Numbered from the stretch's first letter, positions 28,113 through 37,750 are shown. The stretch: DNA of 64,000 nucleotides from Paracoccaceae bacterium (GCA_016744015.1 JADGFD010000015.1:1-64000); one strand, 5' to 3'. Notes: generated by a model not told the origin, from the letters alone. Numbers and translations: made by a program.

Positions 28113-28723
28113 GCCCAGCCCCTAACCCGCGCTGCGTGTTCGGCATCGGAAAGGTGAAATTTAGGTGAAATAAACTCTTCGGCACGGGCAATCCAGCCGC
28201 CTTTGCCGCCATTCTGCAGCCGCGAAAATTTGCGCAAGCTCGGGCGGGCTTCGGCGAGGTTATAGTAATAATTCCGCCGCGCAATACCGTAGGCATCTAC
28301 CAAAAAATCTGGGGCCTCGGCATAGGCAAGCGCCGCCATGCGGGCCGTATTGGGCCCAATCGCGCCATCTGCCAGCGTTTCAAAGCCAAATTCCCCTAGC
28401 AAGCGCTGTAAAATTTTCACCGCATTGCCGCCTGCATTGACATACATATCATAAACACTGGGCTGCAACGGCGTGGGCAGCATGCCAATTTTTGGCGCTT
28501 CAAAATATTGCTTTTTGAAAATATCCGCCGCTTGCGCGCGTGTAAGCGCCCGCACATCTCGGGTATCAATCCGCCCGTCGCTGTTAATATCCAACCCCAG
28601 CCGCTTCATGGTGCCAATGGTGACTCCATATTTGGTCGCCCCGCCCGGATCATCCGGGTCATTCACATATCCGCCTTCGCGTCGGATAATTTCTTCGGTA
28701 ATTTCGTCGATGCCCACCATCAA
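28109..28723 (-). CDS. Holin-associated N-acetylmuramidase (GH108 endolysin)
   Basis: The 204 residues carry the GH108 active-site region EGGYVNDPDDPGGATKYGVT with putative catalytic Glu16, and the C-terminal peptidoglycan-binding-like part of the family. An insert reading DINSDGRIDTRDV looks like a calcium-binding EF-hand/dockerin loop. There is no signal peptide, which fits holin-dependent export. GAGAGG precedes the start. With the adjacent holin it resembles the lysis genes of Rhodobacter capsulatus GTA, which also lie away from the capsid cluster. Confidence 0.9.
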   Translation of the reverse strand: MMVGIDEITEEIIRREGGYVNDPDDPGGATKYGVTIGTMKRLGLDINSDGRIDTRDVRALTRAQAADIFKKQYFEAPKIGMLPTPLQPSVYDMYVNAGGNAVKILQRLLGEFGFETLADGAIGPNTARMAALAYAEAPDFLVDAYGIARRNYYYNLAEARPSLRKFSRLQNGGKGGWIARAEEFISPKFHLSDAEHAARVRGWA

Positions 28724-28810
28724 AACCTCTCGCCAATTTAAAGAAAAATTGCCGAAAGGATGACTTAAATTAGATAATAATGTCTGACAGCAGCGCGCGC
28801 CGGTGTTGCG

Positions 28811-29248
28811 CTAGCTTGAAGGCTCTACGTAAATGCCCTGCTCTTTCAGGCCATCAACCAGCTCGGCGGGCATGTATTCCTCATCATGCTTGGCCAGCAC
28901 TTCGGTGGCCACAAACTCGCCATTAATCAGCTGGCCCGTCGCGATTGTGCCTTGGCCTTCATCAAACAGATCTGGCAAAATGCCGGAATACACCACCCGA
29001 ATATCAACGACCTCATCGGTAATCACAAACCGGTGTGTGTCACCTTTTTCCCAAGAGCCCTCTTTTATCAGCCCGCCAAGCCGGAAACGTTCGTCAGGGC
29101 CGGGATTGTCTTCTGCAACCTGTGCAGGCAGCCTAAAAAACTCGATCCCATCTTGAAAGGCATAGCCCATCAGGCCTGTAGCCATGACCAAAAGCACCAT
29201 GCCTGCGACAATCATTTGAATCCGACGTTTCTTTTTAAGCCCAGCCAT
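28811..29248 (-). CDS. ccmE: Heme chaperone CcmE
   Basis: CcmE carries heme covalently on a histidine and hands it to CcmF. The 145 residues have one N-terminal anchor (about 11-30), a periplasmic beta-barrel domain, and the heme-binding motif KHDEEYMP with His121 and Tyr125. AAAGGA lies about 8 bases before the ATG. It is separated from ccmF by the lysis pair, and argC precedes it on the same strand. Confidence 0.96.
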   Translation of the reverse strand: MAGLKKKRRIQMIVAGMVLLVMATGLMGYAFQDGIEFFRLPAQVAEDNPGPDERFRLGGLIKEGSWEKGDTHRFVITDEVVDIRVVYSGILPDLFDEGQGTIATGQLINGEFVATEVLAKHDEEYMPAELVDGLKEQGIYVEPSS

Positions 29249-29286
29249 AACGTGTCCTTTCCGTTAAGCCATAAATAACCCTTTTT

Positions 29287-30309
29287 CTACGGAAATAAAG
29301 GGGCCATCTCTAGGCCGGTGCGCTCATCTAGGCCGAGCATCAGATTTGCGTTTTGCAACGCCTGCCCAGAGGAGCCTTTGGTGAGGTTATCCAGCGCAGA
29401 AAGCACAATCGCCCGGCCCGATTTCCGATCAGCGCAAACGCCTATATGGCAATAATTTGAGCCCCTTACGTGGCGCGTGGCCGGCGCCTGCCCAAAGGGC
29501 AGCATATAGATAAACGGTTCATCAGCATATTTTTTCTTTAGGGCCCCGTGCAAGGCCTCTGCCTCGCCCTTTACATAAATAGTGGCCAATATGCCGCGGT
29601 TTTGCGGCAGCAAATGGGGGGTAAAGCTCACCTTTACCTCCCGTCCGGCGATTTTGGAAAACTCCTGATCAAACTCGCCCAAATGCCGATGGCTGGCAAT
29701 GGCATAGGCATGCGCCCCCTCGGAAACCTCGGCATGCAACATCCCTTCTTTGGCCCCACGGCCAGCACCTGAAACGCCGGTGAGCAGGTCAATGATGATT
29801 TCATCCGGGTCAATAAGCCCGGCCTCAAGCAAAGGCAGAACGGGCAACAGCCCCGTGGCCGCATTGCAACCCGTGCCCGCCACCAGCCGCGCTGTGCGGA
29901 TATCCTCACGGTAATATTCCGTCAGGCCATAAACCGCGGTTTTTTGCAGCTCAACCGCATCATGCTCACCGCCATACCACTTTGCGTATGCCTCCACATC
30001 TCGCAGTCTAAAATCTGCTGAAAGATCAACGATTCTAATGTGCTGCGGCAAAGCCTTAATCACCCGTTGAGAGGTGGCATGCGGCAGAGCGCAGAAAACC
30101 AAATCAACACGTTCAAAATTGATTTCCTCAATTTTACAAAGGGTTGGCAGATTAAGATGGCGCAAATGCGGGAACACGTCCCCATAAGCCATGCCGGCCT
30201 TTCTATCTGCGCTCAACGCTGAAATTTTCATTTGCGGGTGGCCCACAAGCAGCCGCACCAGCTCGGCGCCCGTATAGCCACTTGCCCCTAGTATTACGAT
30301 ATTTTTCAT
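29287..30309 (-). CDS. argC: N-acetyl-gamma-glutamyl-phosphate reductase
   Basis: ArgC reduces N-acetylglutamyl phosphate to the semialdehyde in arginine synthesis using NADPH. The 340 residues start with the Rossmann motif [15 protein letters not shown] and contain the catalytic Cys148 in AGTGCNAATG. The length fits the long (type 1) ArgC group. It starts one base after the murI stop, so the two are translationally coupled. Confidence 0.96.
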   Translation of the reverse strand: MKNIVILGASGYTGAELVRLLVGHPQMKISALSADRKAGMAYGDVFPHLRHLNLPTLCKIEEINFERVDLVFCALPHATSQRVIKALPQHIRIVDLSADFRLRDVEAYAKWYGGEHDAVELQKTAVYGLTEYYREDIRTARLVAGTGCNAATGLLPVLPLLEAGLIDPDEIIIDLLTGVSGAGRGAKEGMLHAEVSEGAHAYAIASHRHLGEFDQEFSKIAGREVKVSFTPHLLPQNRGILATIYVKGEAEALHGALKKKYADEPFIYMLPFGQAPATRHVRGSNYCHIGVCADRKSGRAIVLSALDNLTKGSSGQALQNANLMLGLDERTGLEMAPLFP

Positions 30310-30310
30310 C

Positions 30311-31123
30311 TCAAACCTTCTGCCATTCCGCTGGATGGCCCAAAAACAGCTCGGCCAATGCGCCGACTTTTTCCACCTCTCCGGTGGTTAGATATTGCGT
30401 AACCCCGCTTTCTCGATATCGCTCATGGCGCTGCAAATAGTCCGCCGTGGCATCGGCCACAATGTGCGGCTGAGAAAGCAGCTTGGTTTGCGCGGGCAAA
30501 GCCGCTCGAAAAATATCTTCGACAATTGGGTAATGCGTGCACCCCAGCACCGCAGATTGCGGCGCTGGCAATCGCTCCAGAAGTGCGGCAACATGGGCTT
30601 TGACCAGCGTTTCTGATTGCACCATATCGCCCGCCTCAATCGCATCCACCAAGCCATCGCAGATTTGCCCGACAATCTCCACATCCCGCGCCCGAAATTT
30701 CATTTCGCGCGGAAAGGCCCCACTTTCAATGGTTGAGCGCGTGGCAAACACGGCCACATTTTCGAGGCCGGTATGGGTGGGTGGCGCGTTATCGCCCCAG
30801 TCTCGCAGGGTTAGGTTTTCGATCATCGGCACAAAAACCCCAAGCACCCGCTGCTCCCCTTTTGGCAGCCAGCTGACCTGCATCCGGTGCAAAGCACTGG
30901 CCGAGGCGGTGTTGCAGGCCAGAATAACCAACTCACAGCCCTTATCAAAAAGGGTCTGCACAGATTTGGTTGTTAAATCAAAAACATCGTAAGCGTCACG
31001 GGTGCCGTAGGGTGTATTTTCATTGTCGCCAAGATAGATAAATGCCTGCTCCGGCAAGCGTTTTTGCAAGGCGCGCAAAATGGTTAGCCCACCGAGTCCG
31101 CTATCAAATACACCTATCGGCAT
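30311..31123 (-). CDS. murI: Glutamate racemase
   Basis: MurI makes D-glutamate for peptidoglycan. The 270 residues open with [13 protein letters not shown] and hold both catalytic cysteines, in [10 protein letters not shown] and in [16 protein letters not shown] lies about 5 bases before the ATG. It is cotranscribed with argC downstream. Confidence 0.95.
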   Translation of the reverse strand: MPIGVFDSGLGGLTILRALQKRLPEQAFIYLGDNENTPYGTRDAYDVFDLTTKSVQTLFDKGCELVILACNTASASALHRMQVSWLPKGEQRVLGVFVPMIENLTLRDWGDNAPPTHTGLENVAVFATRSTIESGAFPREMKFRARDVEIVGQICDGLVDAIEAGDMVQSETLVKAHVAALLERLPAPQSAVLGCTHYPIVEDIFRAALPAQTKLLSQPHIVADATADYLQRHERYRESGVTQYLTTGEVEKVGALAELFLGHPAEWQKV

Positions 31124-31194
31124 GGGAGCCTCCTGTTGTTAAGCGCTATCTTTAGATGCCCGTATCATCCAACAGACACAAGCCTAAAAAAGAA

Positions 31195-31221
31195 AAAGGG
31201 CCGGCGCAATGCCAGCCCTTT
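31195..31221 (-). terminator. Terminator downstream of the lipoprotein gene
   Basis: AAAGGGCCGGC at 31195-31205 pairs with GCCAGCCCTTT at 31211-31221 across a short loop with one mismatch. On the minus strand the hairpin is followed by T-rich sequence (complement of 31186-31197), as expected of an intrinsic terminator for the gene at 31246-31866. Confidence 0.8.
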
Positions 31222-31245
31222 GTTATTCAAGGTGTGGCTTAAAGG

Positions 31246-31866
31246 CTACCGGCCGATTTGCACCACACGTCCATTTCCAACTGAGCGATCACCGGCTATG
31301 CCGAGGTAGCTCGCAATCACAATGGAAACGCGGTCAATAATCCGGCTCCGCATGGTCTCACCACGGGCGATAGAAGCTTCGGCAGCGGCCCCGCCATATG
31401 CCTTTACGTCGGATTCAATGGCCGCTGGACCTGCCAGAATTTCACCCGTGTTTGCGTCCACAACCGTCAAGATAAAGTCAACGTTATGGATGCCGCCAAT
31501 GTTTGAGCGCGCTCGTTGTGTCAAGGAGTGGAACTGCGTTTGCTCCGTCCGCAGGATAACCGCGCGGCTCCCTTTCACCGAGCTTTGGAAATGTGTTGCG
31601 GCTTGGGCAAGTGTTTCTTCCATGATGGCTTCAATCTGTGCATGGGTGTCACCAATGCCCTCTTCGGACCAGATCAGATCAACATTTGGCATCTGGCCGT
31701 TGCGATCAGTTGTTGTAAGGGTCCGCGGCACTGTGGCCTGCACGTCAACAACGCGCCAATTATAGGTTGTATCTTCCCGAAGCGGCTCAGGAAATGATGT
31801 ATTAGTGCTTACACAAGCTGAAAGCCCCAGCGCGGCAATAGCCGGCAAAATCCAAGTTTTAATCAT
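31246..31866 (-). CDS. Lipoprotein of a Rhodobacterales family (206 aa)
   Basis: The N-terminus is a lipoprotein signal, MIKTWILPAIAALGLSAC, with the lipobox LSAC. The mature part includes VQATVPRTL, IGDTHAQIEAI and a long helical end. I believe this corresponds to DUF6778, a family of Rhodobacterales lipoproteins, but I know of no function. GAGGAG about 7 bases before the ATG at 31866 decides the start over an in-frame codon 7 triplets upstream. A terminator follows; no operon partner is seen. Confidence 0.82.
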   Translation of the reverse strand: MIKTWILPAIAALGLSACVSTNTSFPEPLREDTTYNWRVVDVQATVPRTLTTTDRNGQMPNVDLIWSEEGIGDTHAQIEAIMEETLAQAATHFQSSVKGSRAVILRTEQTQFHSLTQRARSNIGGIHNVDFILTVVDANTGEILAGPAAIESDVKAYGGAAAEASIARGETMRSRIIDRVSIVIASYLGIAGDRSVGNGRVVQIGR

Positions 31867-31988
31867 AATTTCTCTCCTCGTTGACACTAAACATTTACCT
31901 AAATTTACTGCAAACAGTGTTTAAAAGCAACATTATACGGCTCAAATTGTCTTTTAGGCGACCGCGTGACGCTTTTGCAACACACGCA

Positions 31989-32016
31989 AAAAGGCGCGGA
32001 CAATGCCGCGCCTTTT
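31989..32016 (-). terminator. Terminator of the rplM-rpsI operon
   Basis: AAAAGGCGCGG at 31989-31999 and CCGCGCCTTTT at 32006-32016 form a perfect 11-base stem with a 6-base loop. The A/T-rich ends give a T run on either strand, so it can also work in the opposite direction. Confidence 0.88.
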
Positions 32017-32035
32017 AAAGAATTTCTTATAACGA

Positions 32036-32530
32036 TTAACGCTTCGAGAACTGGAAGCTCCGGCGCGCTTTGCGGCGGCCGTATTTCTTCCGCTCTACAA
32101 CACGCGCGTCGCGTGTCAGGAAGCCGGCAGCTTTAAGCGCACCGCGAAGCGATGGTTCATAAAGCTGTAGCGCCTTGGCAATACCATGCTTTACGGCACC
32201 GGCTTGGCCAGAAAGCCCGCCGCCCTTAACCGTTGCATTCACATCGAACTCACCTTCAACACCTGAAACTGAAAACGCTTGATTAATCAACATTTGCAGC
32301 ACAGGGCGGGCAAAATATTCGTTCATTTGCTTGCCGTTTACAACCACCTTGCCAGAGCCGGGCTTTATCCAAACACGGGCAACCGCGTCTTTACGCTTAC
32401 CAGTGGCATAAGAGCGACCAAGCTCGTCACGCACAGGTTCGCGGGCGGGGCCAGCGTCTACGGCGAGTTCAACGGCAGCTTCAGAAACGGCCTCTTTCAG
32501 GTCGTCGAGCGATTTGATTTCATCATTCAT
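32036..32530 (-). CDS. rpsI: 30S ribosomal protein S9
   Basis: The 164-residue protein has the S9 core [21 protein letters not shown] and the conserved basic end [17 protein letters not shown], whose tail contacts the P-site tRNA. The N-terminal 35 or so residues (acidic, Ala-rich) are the alphaproteobacterial extension. It follows rplM by 2 bases, the universal L13-S9 pairing. Confidence 0.97.
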   Translation of the reverse strand: MNDEIKSLDDLKEAVSEAAVELAVDAGPAREPVRDELGRSYATGKRKDAVARVWIKPGSGKVVVNGKQMNEYFARPVLQMLINQAFSVSGVEGEFDVNATVKGGGLSGQAGAVKHGIAKALQLYEPSLRGALKAAGFLTRDARVVERKKYGRRKARRSFQFSKR

Positions 32531-32532
32531 GA

Positions 32533-32997
32533 TTAAGCGCTCCGGGTGTTTTTAGGGTTCATGGATTTTACATCCAAAACTTCAGGTTGCTGGGCCTCTT
32601 GGCCATGCTCAGCACCTGCATAAATGCGCAAATTGGTCATTTGCTGCTTGGAAAGCGGGCCACCAGGCAGCATACGCTGCACAGCTTTTGTCAGCACGCG
32701 CTCAGGAAAGCGGCCTTCGAGCACTTGCTCAGCCGTGCGGAATTTGATACCGCCGGGGTGGCCAGTGTGCCAGTAATAGCGCTTGTCGGCACGTTTGTTG
32801 CCAGTCATTTGCACTTTGTCGGCGTTGATCACAATCACGTTGTCGCCCATGTCCATGTGCGGTGTGAAAGTTGGCTTGTGCTTGCCGCGCAAGCGCATGG
32901 CGATAATCGTAGCCAAACGACCCAGAACAACGCCCTCAGCGTCGATCAGGATCCATTTTTTCTCGATATCGGCCGGTTTGGCTGAATATGTTTTCAT
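32533..32997 (-). CDS. rplM: 50S ribosomal protein L13
   Basis: L13 binds 23S rRNA early in large-subunit assembly. The 154-residue form beginning [15 protein letters not shown] matches the family; an in-frame start 11 codons upstream is less likely. Typical motifs are [19 protein letters not shown] and [16 protein letters not shown]. The promoter must lie in the 160 bases up to the thioesterase gene. Confidence 0.97.
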   Translation of the reverse strand: MKTYSAKPADIEKKWILIDAEGVVLGRLATIIAMRLRGKHKPTFTPHMDMGDNVIVINADKVQMTGNKRADKRYYWHTGHPGGIKFRTAEQVLEGRFPERVLTKAVQRMLPGGPLSKQQMTNLRIYAGAEHGQEAQQPEVLDVKSMNPKNTRSA

Positions 32998-33157
32998 GGT
33001 CTCGTTTCCGTTTTCGGAGGGTAAGCGCACAGGCTCACCCCGTGCAAAATCTGATATAGGGGTTTTAAGGGTTTATGATGCACAGTCAATACAAATAATG
33101 TTGGTTTAATTGTGCAATATCAAATGGTTAAAAATTGGGTATTATTATACCCCAACA

Positions 33158-33577
33158 TCATCCTTTAGGAGGGATGGAAAAGGTGATGTTGGCATGAGCC
33201 ACAGGTTCGTCAAGCGCATTCGAATACAACATCACATCCCCGACACTTAAAGCTCTGCCCAGCTTCAATATACGTGCTTCGGCCCACATGCCACCTGCTT
33301 CGGGCTTGCGCATATAATCAATCGCAGCCGAGGTGGTAACCGTGAGCGCCTTTGGGCCAATCATTGCCAATGTGGCCACATAAAACGCAAGGTCGGCCAG
33401 TTCAAAAATGGCGGCACCGGAAAGTGTGCCGCCGGGTCGCAGATCGCGCGCATTTGGCAGTTTATCCACAATCGCCCCCATGGAGGACAGTTCGCGCACA
33501 TTATAGCGGGTGTTTACCTCAGGAAATTCTGCTGTAAAAAAAGCGTTCATTTCGGAAACGGTCATCACTGGCTGCAT
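33158..33577 (-). CDS. PaaI-family hotdog thioesterase
   Basis: The 139 residues form one hotdog domain with the PaaI pattern GGTLSGAAIFELADLAFYVA. The aspartate in ELADLA is typical of the active-site helix. Such enzymes hydrolyse acyl- or aryl-CoA esters. The substrate cannot be told, but it is divergent from an enoyl-CoA hydratase gene 63 bases away, and the two could share regulation. No clear terminator is seen, only an imperfect hairpin at about 33135-33155. Confidence 0.87.
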   Translation of the reverse strand: MQPVMTVSEMNAFFTAEFPEVNTRYNVRELSSMGAIVDKLPNARDLRPGGTLSGAAIFELADLAFYVATLAMIGPKALTVTTSAAIDYMRKPEAGGMWAEARILKLGRALSVGDVMLYSNALDEPVAHANITFSIPPKG

Positions 33578-33640
33578 TCTGGCTTTCCCTTTGAAAGTTT
33601 ATGCGCCACATTGCAGTGGAAGCCCATAAGGATCAAGACA

Positions 33641-34429
33641 ATGGATGAAATTCTTTTACGCAGTGATGACAACGCAATAGCGACGCTGACGCTTAATCGC
33701 CCCAAGGCGCTAAATGCCCTTTCCGAGGAAATGCTGGTGGCCTTGCAAACCGAACTGGATTCTATCGCTGATGATCACTCCATCAGGGCCATCGTGCTCA
33801 AAGGGGCCGGAAAGGTGTTTTGCGCGGGGCATGACCTAAAGCAAATGACAGCGGCACGGCAAGCTGAGGATGGTGGCAAAGCCTATTTTAATGCGCTTTT
33901 TCAGCAATGCGGCCACCTAATGACAACGATCACCAAGCAACCCCAGCCGGTTATTGCCGAGGTGCATGGCATTGCCACCGCCGCTGGTTGCCAGCTTGTC
34001 GCGAGTTGCGATCTCGCCATTGCCGCTGAGGGCACGCGGTTTGGGGTGAACGGCATCAATATCGGGCTTTTTTGCTCCACCCCCATGGTGGCGCTCACGC
34101 GTAACATCCACCAAAAGCAAGCCTTTGAAATGCTCACGACCGGTGATTTTATCGAGGCTGATCGCGCCGCAAGTATTGGCCTGATCAACCGCGCGGTTCC
34201 GCAGGATTCTCTGGAGGCGGAAACCAATGCGCTCGCCGAAAAACTGGCGTCCAAGTTGGGGGTGGCTGTAAAAATCGGCAAAGAAAGCTTTTATAAGCAG
34301 CTCGAAATGGGGTTGGAAGAGGCCTATGCCTTTACCGGTGCCAACATGGCTGAAAACATGCTGTTTCGGGATACCCAAAAAGGCGTGGCGGCGTTCCTTG
34401 ATAAGCGTAAGCCGGAGTGGGACCAGTGA
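33641..34429 (+). CDS. Enoyl-CoA hydratase/isomerase family protein (ECHDC3-like)
   Basis: The 262-residue crotonase-fold protein has TLNRPKALNALSEEML, the oxyanion-hole segments KVFCAGHDLKQM and HGIATAAGCQLVASCDLAIA, and GLFCSTPMVALTR, a pattern I associate with the ECHDC3-like subgroup. The exact reaction is uncertain because some members lack the hydratase glutamates. AAGGA upstream supports the ATG at 33641. Confidence 0.87.
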   Translation: MDEILLRSDDNAIATLTLNRPKALNALSEEMLVALQTELDSIADDHSIRAIVLKGAGKVFCAGHDLKQMTAARQAEDGGKAYFNALFQQCGHLMTTITKQPQPVIAEVHGIATAAGCQLVASCDLAIAAEGTRFGVNGINIGLFCSTPMVALTRNIHQKQAFEMLTTGDFIEADRAASIGLINRAVPQDSLEAETNALAEKLASKLGVAVKIGKESFYKQLEMGLEEAYAFTGANMAENMLFRDTQKGVAAFLDKRKPEWDQ

Positions 34430-34449
34430 AGGTGGGGGAAAACCCCACC

Positions 34450-35574
34450 CTACCCCCGCGCTATTTTTTGCTCCTCAGGAAAGGCCGCATGAAATCGCGC
34501 CCGGATAATCAACACAAATAGCGCCACCGCACCCAGCTGGTGCGTAAGGGCAATATCAAGCCGCGCAAGGTAAAGCACGGCAAAAATGCCCAAGGCAACT
34601 TGGGCCAGCATCATCACGGCCATCAGGGCAAAGGCCCCGCGGGTGGCCGCCACGGGGCTTTTGCGGGATTTCCACCAAAGTGCGAGGCCAAGGGCAAAGG
34701 CGATATACCCCATCAGGCGGTGGTTAAACTGCACCAGCGCAGGGTTCTCGAAAAAATTGCTCCAAAGCGGCGTGTAGCCAAAGCTTTCAGAGGGGAGAAA
34801 CTCGCCCGCCATATCAGGCCATGTTGGGTAACTGCGGCCCGCATCAATGCCCGCCACCAGCCCGCCAAGTAGAATTTGGACAAAAAGCACAGCCAACAGC
34901 ACAGTCGAAAAAGCCATCAAGCCCCCTTCCCTACGCCGCCGTGCTTGCAATAGCTCAGCACCTGATTTGCGAAGGCTCAGCACATACCAAGTGATCAGCC
35001 CGAGAATAACAAACGCCAAGCCGAGATGCAGCGCCAGCCGGTAGCTCGCCACATCCACCATTCGTCCGGTCAGACCGGATGACACCATCCACCAGCCAAG
35101 CGCCCCTTGCAGCCCGCCGAGCACGCCAAGGCCAAGAAACTTGCCCGTGTAACTCGTAGGGATTTGCTTGCGCGCAAGAAACCATAAAAAGCCAATGGCC
35201 CAAACAACGCCAATGAGGCGGCCAAGCAGCCTATGCCCCCACTCCCACCAGAATATCCCCTTAAATTCCTCAATGTTCATCGCGTGGTTTTGAATTTGAA
35301 ACTCCGGTGAGGCCTGATATTTGCCAAATTCAACAGCCCAATCCTCGGGCGAAAGCGGCGGAATCGCCCCTGTAATTGGCTTCCATTCCGTAATGGAAAG
35401 CCCGCTATCGGTTAGCCGTGTTAAACCGCCAACCGCAATCATCGCCAGCAGCATTAAAAAAATTGTGCCCAACCAAATAATGATTGCTTTACGTGGCACG
35501 CCCTTTGCCTTTTTCACAATCGGCGCGGCCTGCTTGTCAGACACCTCCTCAAAGATACTCCGCTTCTCGACCAT
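34450..35574 (-). CDS. ctaA: Heme A synthase (COX15/CtaA)
   Basis: CtaA oxidises the C8 methyl of heme O to give heme A for aa3-type cytochrome oxidases. The 374 residues contain about eight membrane segments and the heme-ligand histidine regions FWWEWGHRLLGRLIG, QFNHRLMGY and THQLGA. The N-terminal part GGLTRLTDSGLSITEWKPI is diagnostic of the alphaproteobacterial/mitochondrial type. It abuts the trmJ stop and is probably cotranscribed with trmJ. Confidence 0.95.
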   Translation of the reverse strand: MVEKRSIFEEVSDKQAAPIVKKAKGVPRKAIIIWLGTIFLMLLAMIAVGGLTRLTDSGLSITEWKPITGAIPPLSPEDWAVEFGKYQASPEFQIQNHAMNIEEFKGIFWWEWGHRLLGRLIGVVWAIGFLWFLARKQIPTSYTGKFLGLGVLGGLQGALGWWMVSSGLTGRMVDVASYRLALHLGLAFVILGLITWYVLSLRKSGAELLQARRRREGGLMAFSTVLLAVLFVQILLGGLVAGIDAGRSYPTWPDMAGEFLPSESFGYTPLWSNFFENPALVQFNHRLMGYIAFALGLALWWKSRKSPVAATRGAFALMAVMMLAQVALGIFAVLYLARLDIALTHQLGAVALFVLIIRARFHAAFPEEQKIARG

Positions 35575-36357
35575 TTATTTGTCTCCCCCAAGCGGTCCGT
35601 GGCGGCGCTCGGCTATTGCTTTTATCGCCCCGTGCAGGGTGCGCACGTCTGCATCCGTTAAAGGTAGGCGGCTAAACATATTGTTCAAGTTTTCTAGCAT
35701 AGAAATGCGCTTATCTGGCGGAAAGAAAAACCCGACATCATCGAGCCGCTGCTCAAGGTGGCGCACAAAGGCCTGCACCTCTCCCGCTTCAGCATAGCGG
35801 GACTTCGCAAGGTCAAGTTGCTCAGGCACGCTGCCCGCCAGCCGCCGCCATTCATAAGCCAACAGCAGCACAGATTGCGCGAGGTTAAGCGAGGCAAATG
35901 CCGGATTAACCGGCACCGAGATAAACGCATTGGCATGCACAATATCCTCATTCGCCAGCCCGGCCCGCTCTGGCCCAAACAGGATACCAACTTTCTGGCC
36001 GCTCGCAATCAGCTCATGCGCCTTTTCCATAGCGCGCTCGGGAGACATCACCACCTTGGTAAGGTCGCGCTTGCGCGCCGTGGTGGCAAAAATGAAGTTA
36101 AGGTCCTGCGTGGCCTCAGCCGTCGTGTCCGCCACCTGAATCTGGTCCAGCACCCTGCCCGCGCCCGAAGCCAGCGCTATCGCCTTGGGGTTTGGCCAGC
36201 CATCCCGCGGCTCAACCAGCCGCATCCGGTCCAAGCCAAAATTCAACATCGCCCGCGCCGCCGCGCCAATGTTTTCCCCCATCTGCGGCTTCACCAGAAT
36301 TATGGCGGGCGTTGGCCCCTGCCATCCTTCGTCTTTATTATGGTCAGTCCCAGACAT
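35575..36357 (-). CDS. trmJ: TrmH-family RNA 2'-O-methyltransferase TrmJ-like
   Basis: The 260-residue protein is a SPOUT methyltransferase of the TrmJ group, which 2'-O-methylates position 32 of tRNAs. Motifs are ILVKPQMGENIGAAARAMLNFG, GILFGPERAGLANEDI and VNPAFASLNLAQSV. I choose the ATG at 36357, preceded by AGGA; an upstream open frame of 79 codons has no family similarity. The C-terminal 90 residues form the helical extension seen in TrmJ. Confidence 0.9.
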   Translation of the reverse strand: MSGTDHNKDEGWQGPTPAIILVKPQMGENIGAAARAMLNFGLDRMRLVEPRDGWPNPKAIALASGAGRVLDQIQVADTTAEATQDLNFIFATTARKRDLTKVVMSPERAMEKAHELIASGQKVGILFGPERAGLANEDIVHANAFISVPVNPAFASLNLAQSVLLLAYEWRRLAGSVPEQLDLAKSRYAEAGEVQAFVRHLEQRLDDVGFFFPPDKRISMLENLNNMFSRLPLTDADVRTLHGAIKAIAERRHGPLGGDK

Positions 36358-36422
36358 GAGGTTTCCTATATTACCTGCGCGCGTGATACTTTGCACACGG
36401 ATCAGATGCAAATACTGATTGA

Positions 36423-36439
36423 GTATACCAACGTATACC
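36423..36439 (+). repeat. Twin GTATACC repeats upstream of icd
   Basis: GTATACC occurs at 36423-36429 and again at 36433-36439, 10 bases apart (one helical turn); each contains the palindrome GTATAC. They lie 64-80 bases before the icd start, in the divergent region between trmJ and icd. The spacing suggests a dimeric regulator site, but I know of no matching consensus. Confidence 0.35.
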
Positions 36440-36502
36440 GCCCTTTCCTTTTGCCTCCAAATATCGTAGAAACATCCGAATCTTTCATAAAGGGGGCTTA
36501 AA

Positions 36503-37714
36503 ATGGCCAAGATTAAAGTTGAAAACCCAGTTGTAGAGCTGGATGGCGACGAGATGACCCGCATCATCTGGCAATTCATCAAAGATAAGCTCATTCTGCC
36601 CTATCTTGATATTGACCTCAAGTATTATGACCTCGGCATGGAATATCGCGACGAAACCGATGATCAGGTTACCATTGACGCGGCGCACGCCATCCAAAAA
36701 TACGGTGTGGGCGTAAAATGTGCGACCATCACACCGGATGAGCAACGGGTTGAGGAATTTGGCCTGAAGAAAATGTGGAAGTCACCCAACGGCACTATCC
36801 GCAACATTCTCGGCGGCACCATTTTCCGTGCGCCAATCATCTGCAAAAACGTTCCGCGCCTTGTCCCCGGTTGGACCGACCCGATCGTCATCGGCCGCCA
36901 TGCCTTTGGTGACCAATACCGCGCCACTGATTTCCGTTTTCCGGGCAAAGGCAAGCTGAGCATGAAATTTGTCGGCGACGACGGCAAGGTGATCGAAAAA
37001 GAGGTTTACGACGCCCCCTCCTCCGGTGTTTTCATGTCTATGTATAACCGCGACGATAGCATCACGGATTTCGCCCGCGCTTCCATGAACTACGCCCTCA
37101 GCAAAGGTTGGCCGCTATATCTTTCGACCAAAAACACCATCATGAAGGTGTATGATGGCCGATTTAAAGATATCTTCCAAGAGATTTTTGACACCGAATT
37201 TGCTGATAAATTTGAAGAAGCCGGCATCACCTATGAGCACCGCCTGATTGATGACATGGTGGCCTCCGCCATGAAATGGTCCGGCAAATTTGTGTGGGCC
37301 TGCAAAAACTACGATGGCGACGTGCAGTCAGACACCGTAGCGCAGGGCTTTGGCTCGCTCGGCCTGATGACCTCGGTGTTAATGACCCCGGATGGCACCG
37401 TGGTAGAATCCGAAGCCGCCCACGGCACCGTGACCCGCCACTACCGCCAGCACCAAAAAGGCGAGGCGACCTCGACCAACTCCATCGCCTCGATTTACGC
37501 TTGGACCGGCGGCCTAAAGCACCGCGCCAAGCTTGACGGCAATGACGCCCTGATGAACTTCTCCGAAACACTAGAAAAGGTGATCGTGGATACGGTTGAA
37601 ACCGGCTTCATGACAAAAGACCTCGCGCTTCTGGTTGGCCCAGATCAAAAATGGCTGACCACAGAGGGCTTCCTTGAGAAGATCGACGAAAACCTGCAAA
37701 AAGCGCTGGCGTAA
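36503..37714 (+). CDS. icd: NADP-dependent isocitrate dehydrogenase
   Basis: The 403-residue enzyme belongs to the eukaryote-like type II NADP IDH group (about 400 residues, no E. coli-like phosphorylation loop). The substrate-binding motif is KSPNGTIRN, and [17 protein letters not shown] is the NADP-binding part. It converts isocitrate to 2-oxoglutarate in the TCA cycle, supplying the carbon skeleton for ammonia assimilation. Its own promoter lies in the 145-base gap shared with trmJ. Confidence 0.97.
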   Translation: MAKIKVENPVVELDGDEMTRIIWQFIKDKLILPYLDIDLKYYDLGMEYRDETDDQVTIDAAHAIQKYGVGVKCATITPDEQRVEEFGLKKMWKSPNGTIRNILGGTIFRAPIICKNVPRLVPGWTDPIVIGRHAFGDQYRATDFRFPGKGKLSMKFVGDDGKVIEKEVYDAPSSGVFMSMYNRDDSITDFARASMNYALSKGWPLYLSTKNTIMKVYDGRFKDIFQEIFDTEFADKFEEAGITYEHRLIDDMVASAMKWSGKFVWACKNYDGDVQSDTVAQGFGSLGLMTSVLMTPDGTVVESEAAHGTVTRHYRQHQKGEATSTNSIASIYAWTGGLKHRAKLDGNDALMNFSETLEKVIVDTVETGFMTKDLALLVGPDQKWLTTEGFLEKIDENLQKALA

Positions 37715-37722
37715 CACACAAT

Positions 37723-37750
37723 TCAGCACTCGGGTAATTCCGAGTGCTGA
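37723..37750 (+). terminator. Hairpin terminator after icd
   Basis: TCAGCACTCGG at 37723-37733 and CCGAGTGCTGA at 37740-37750 form a perfect 11-base stem with a 6-base loop, 9 bases after the icd stop. Only two T residues follow, so termination may need Rho or be partial. Confidence 0.7.

Noticed and set aside
33135-33157. Hairpin TTGGGTA...TACCCCAA after the thioesterase gene as a terminator
   Set aside because: The stem is short with a bulge and there is no proper T tract; too weak to list as a feature.
35758-36501. Plus-strand open frame of about 247 codons opposite trmJ
   Set aside because: Antisense to trmJ with its family motifs; Arg/His-rich shadow sequence, no ribosome-binding site.
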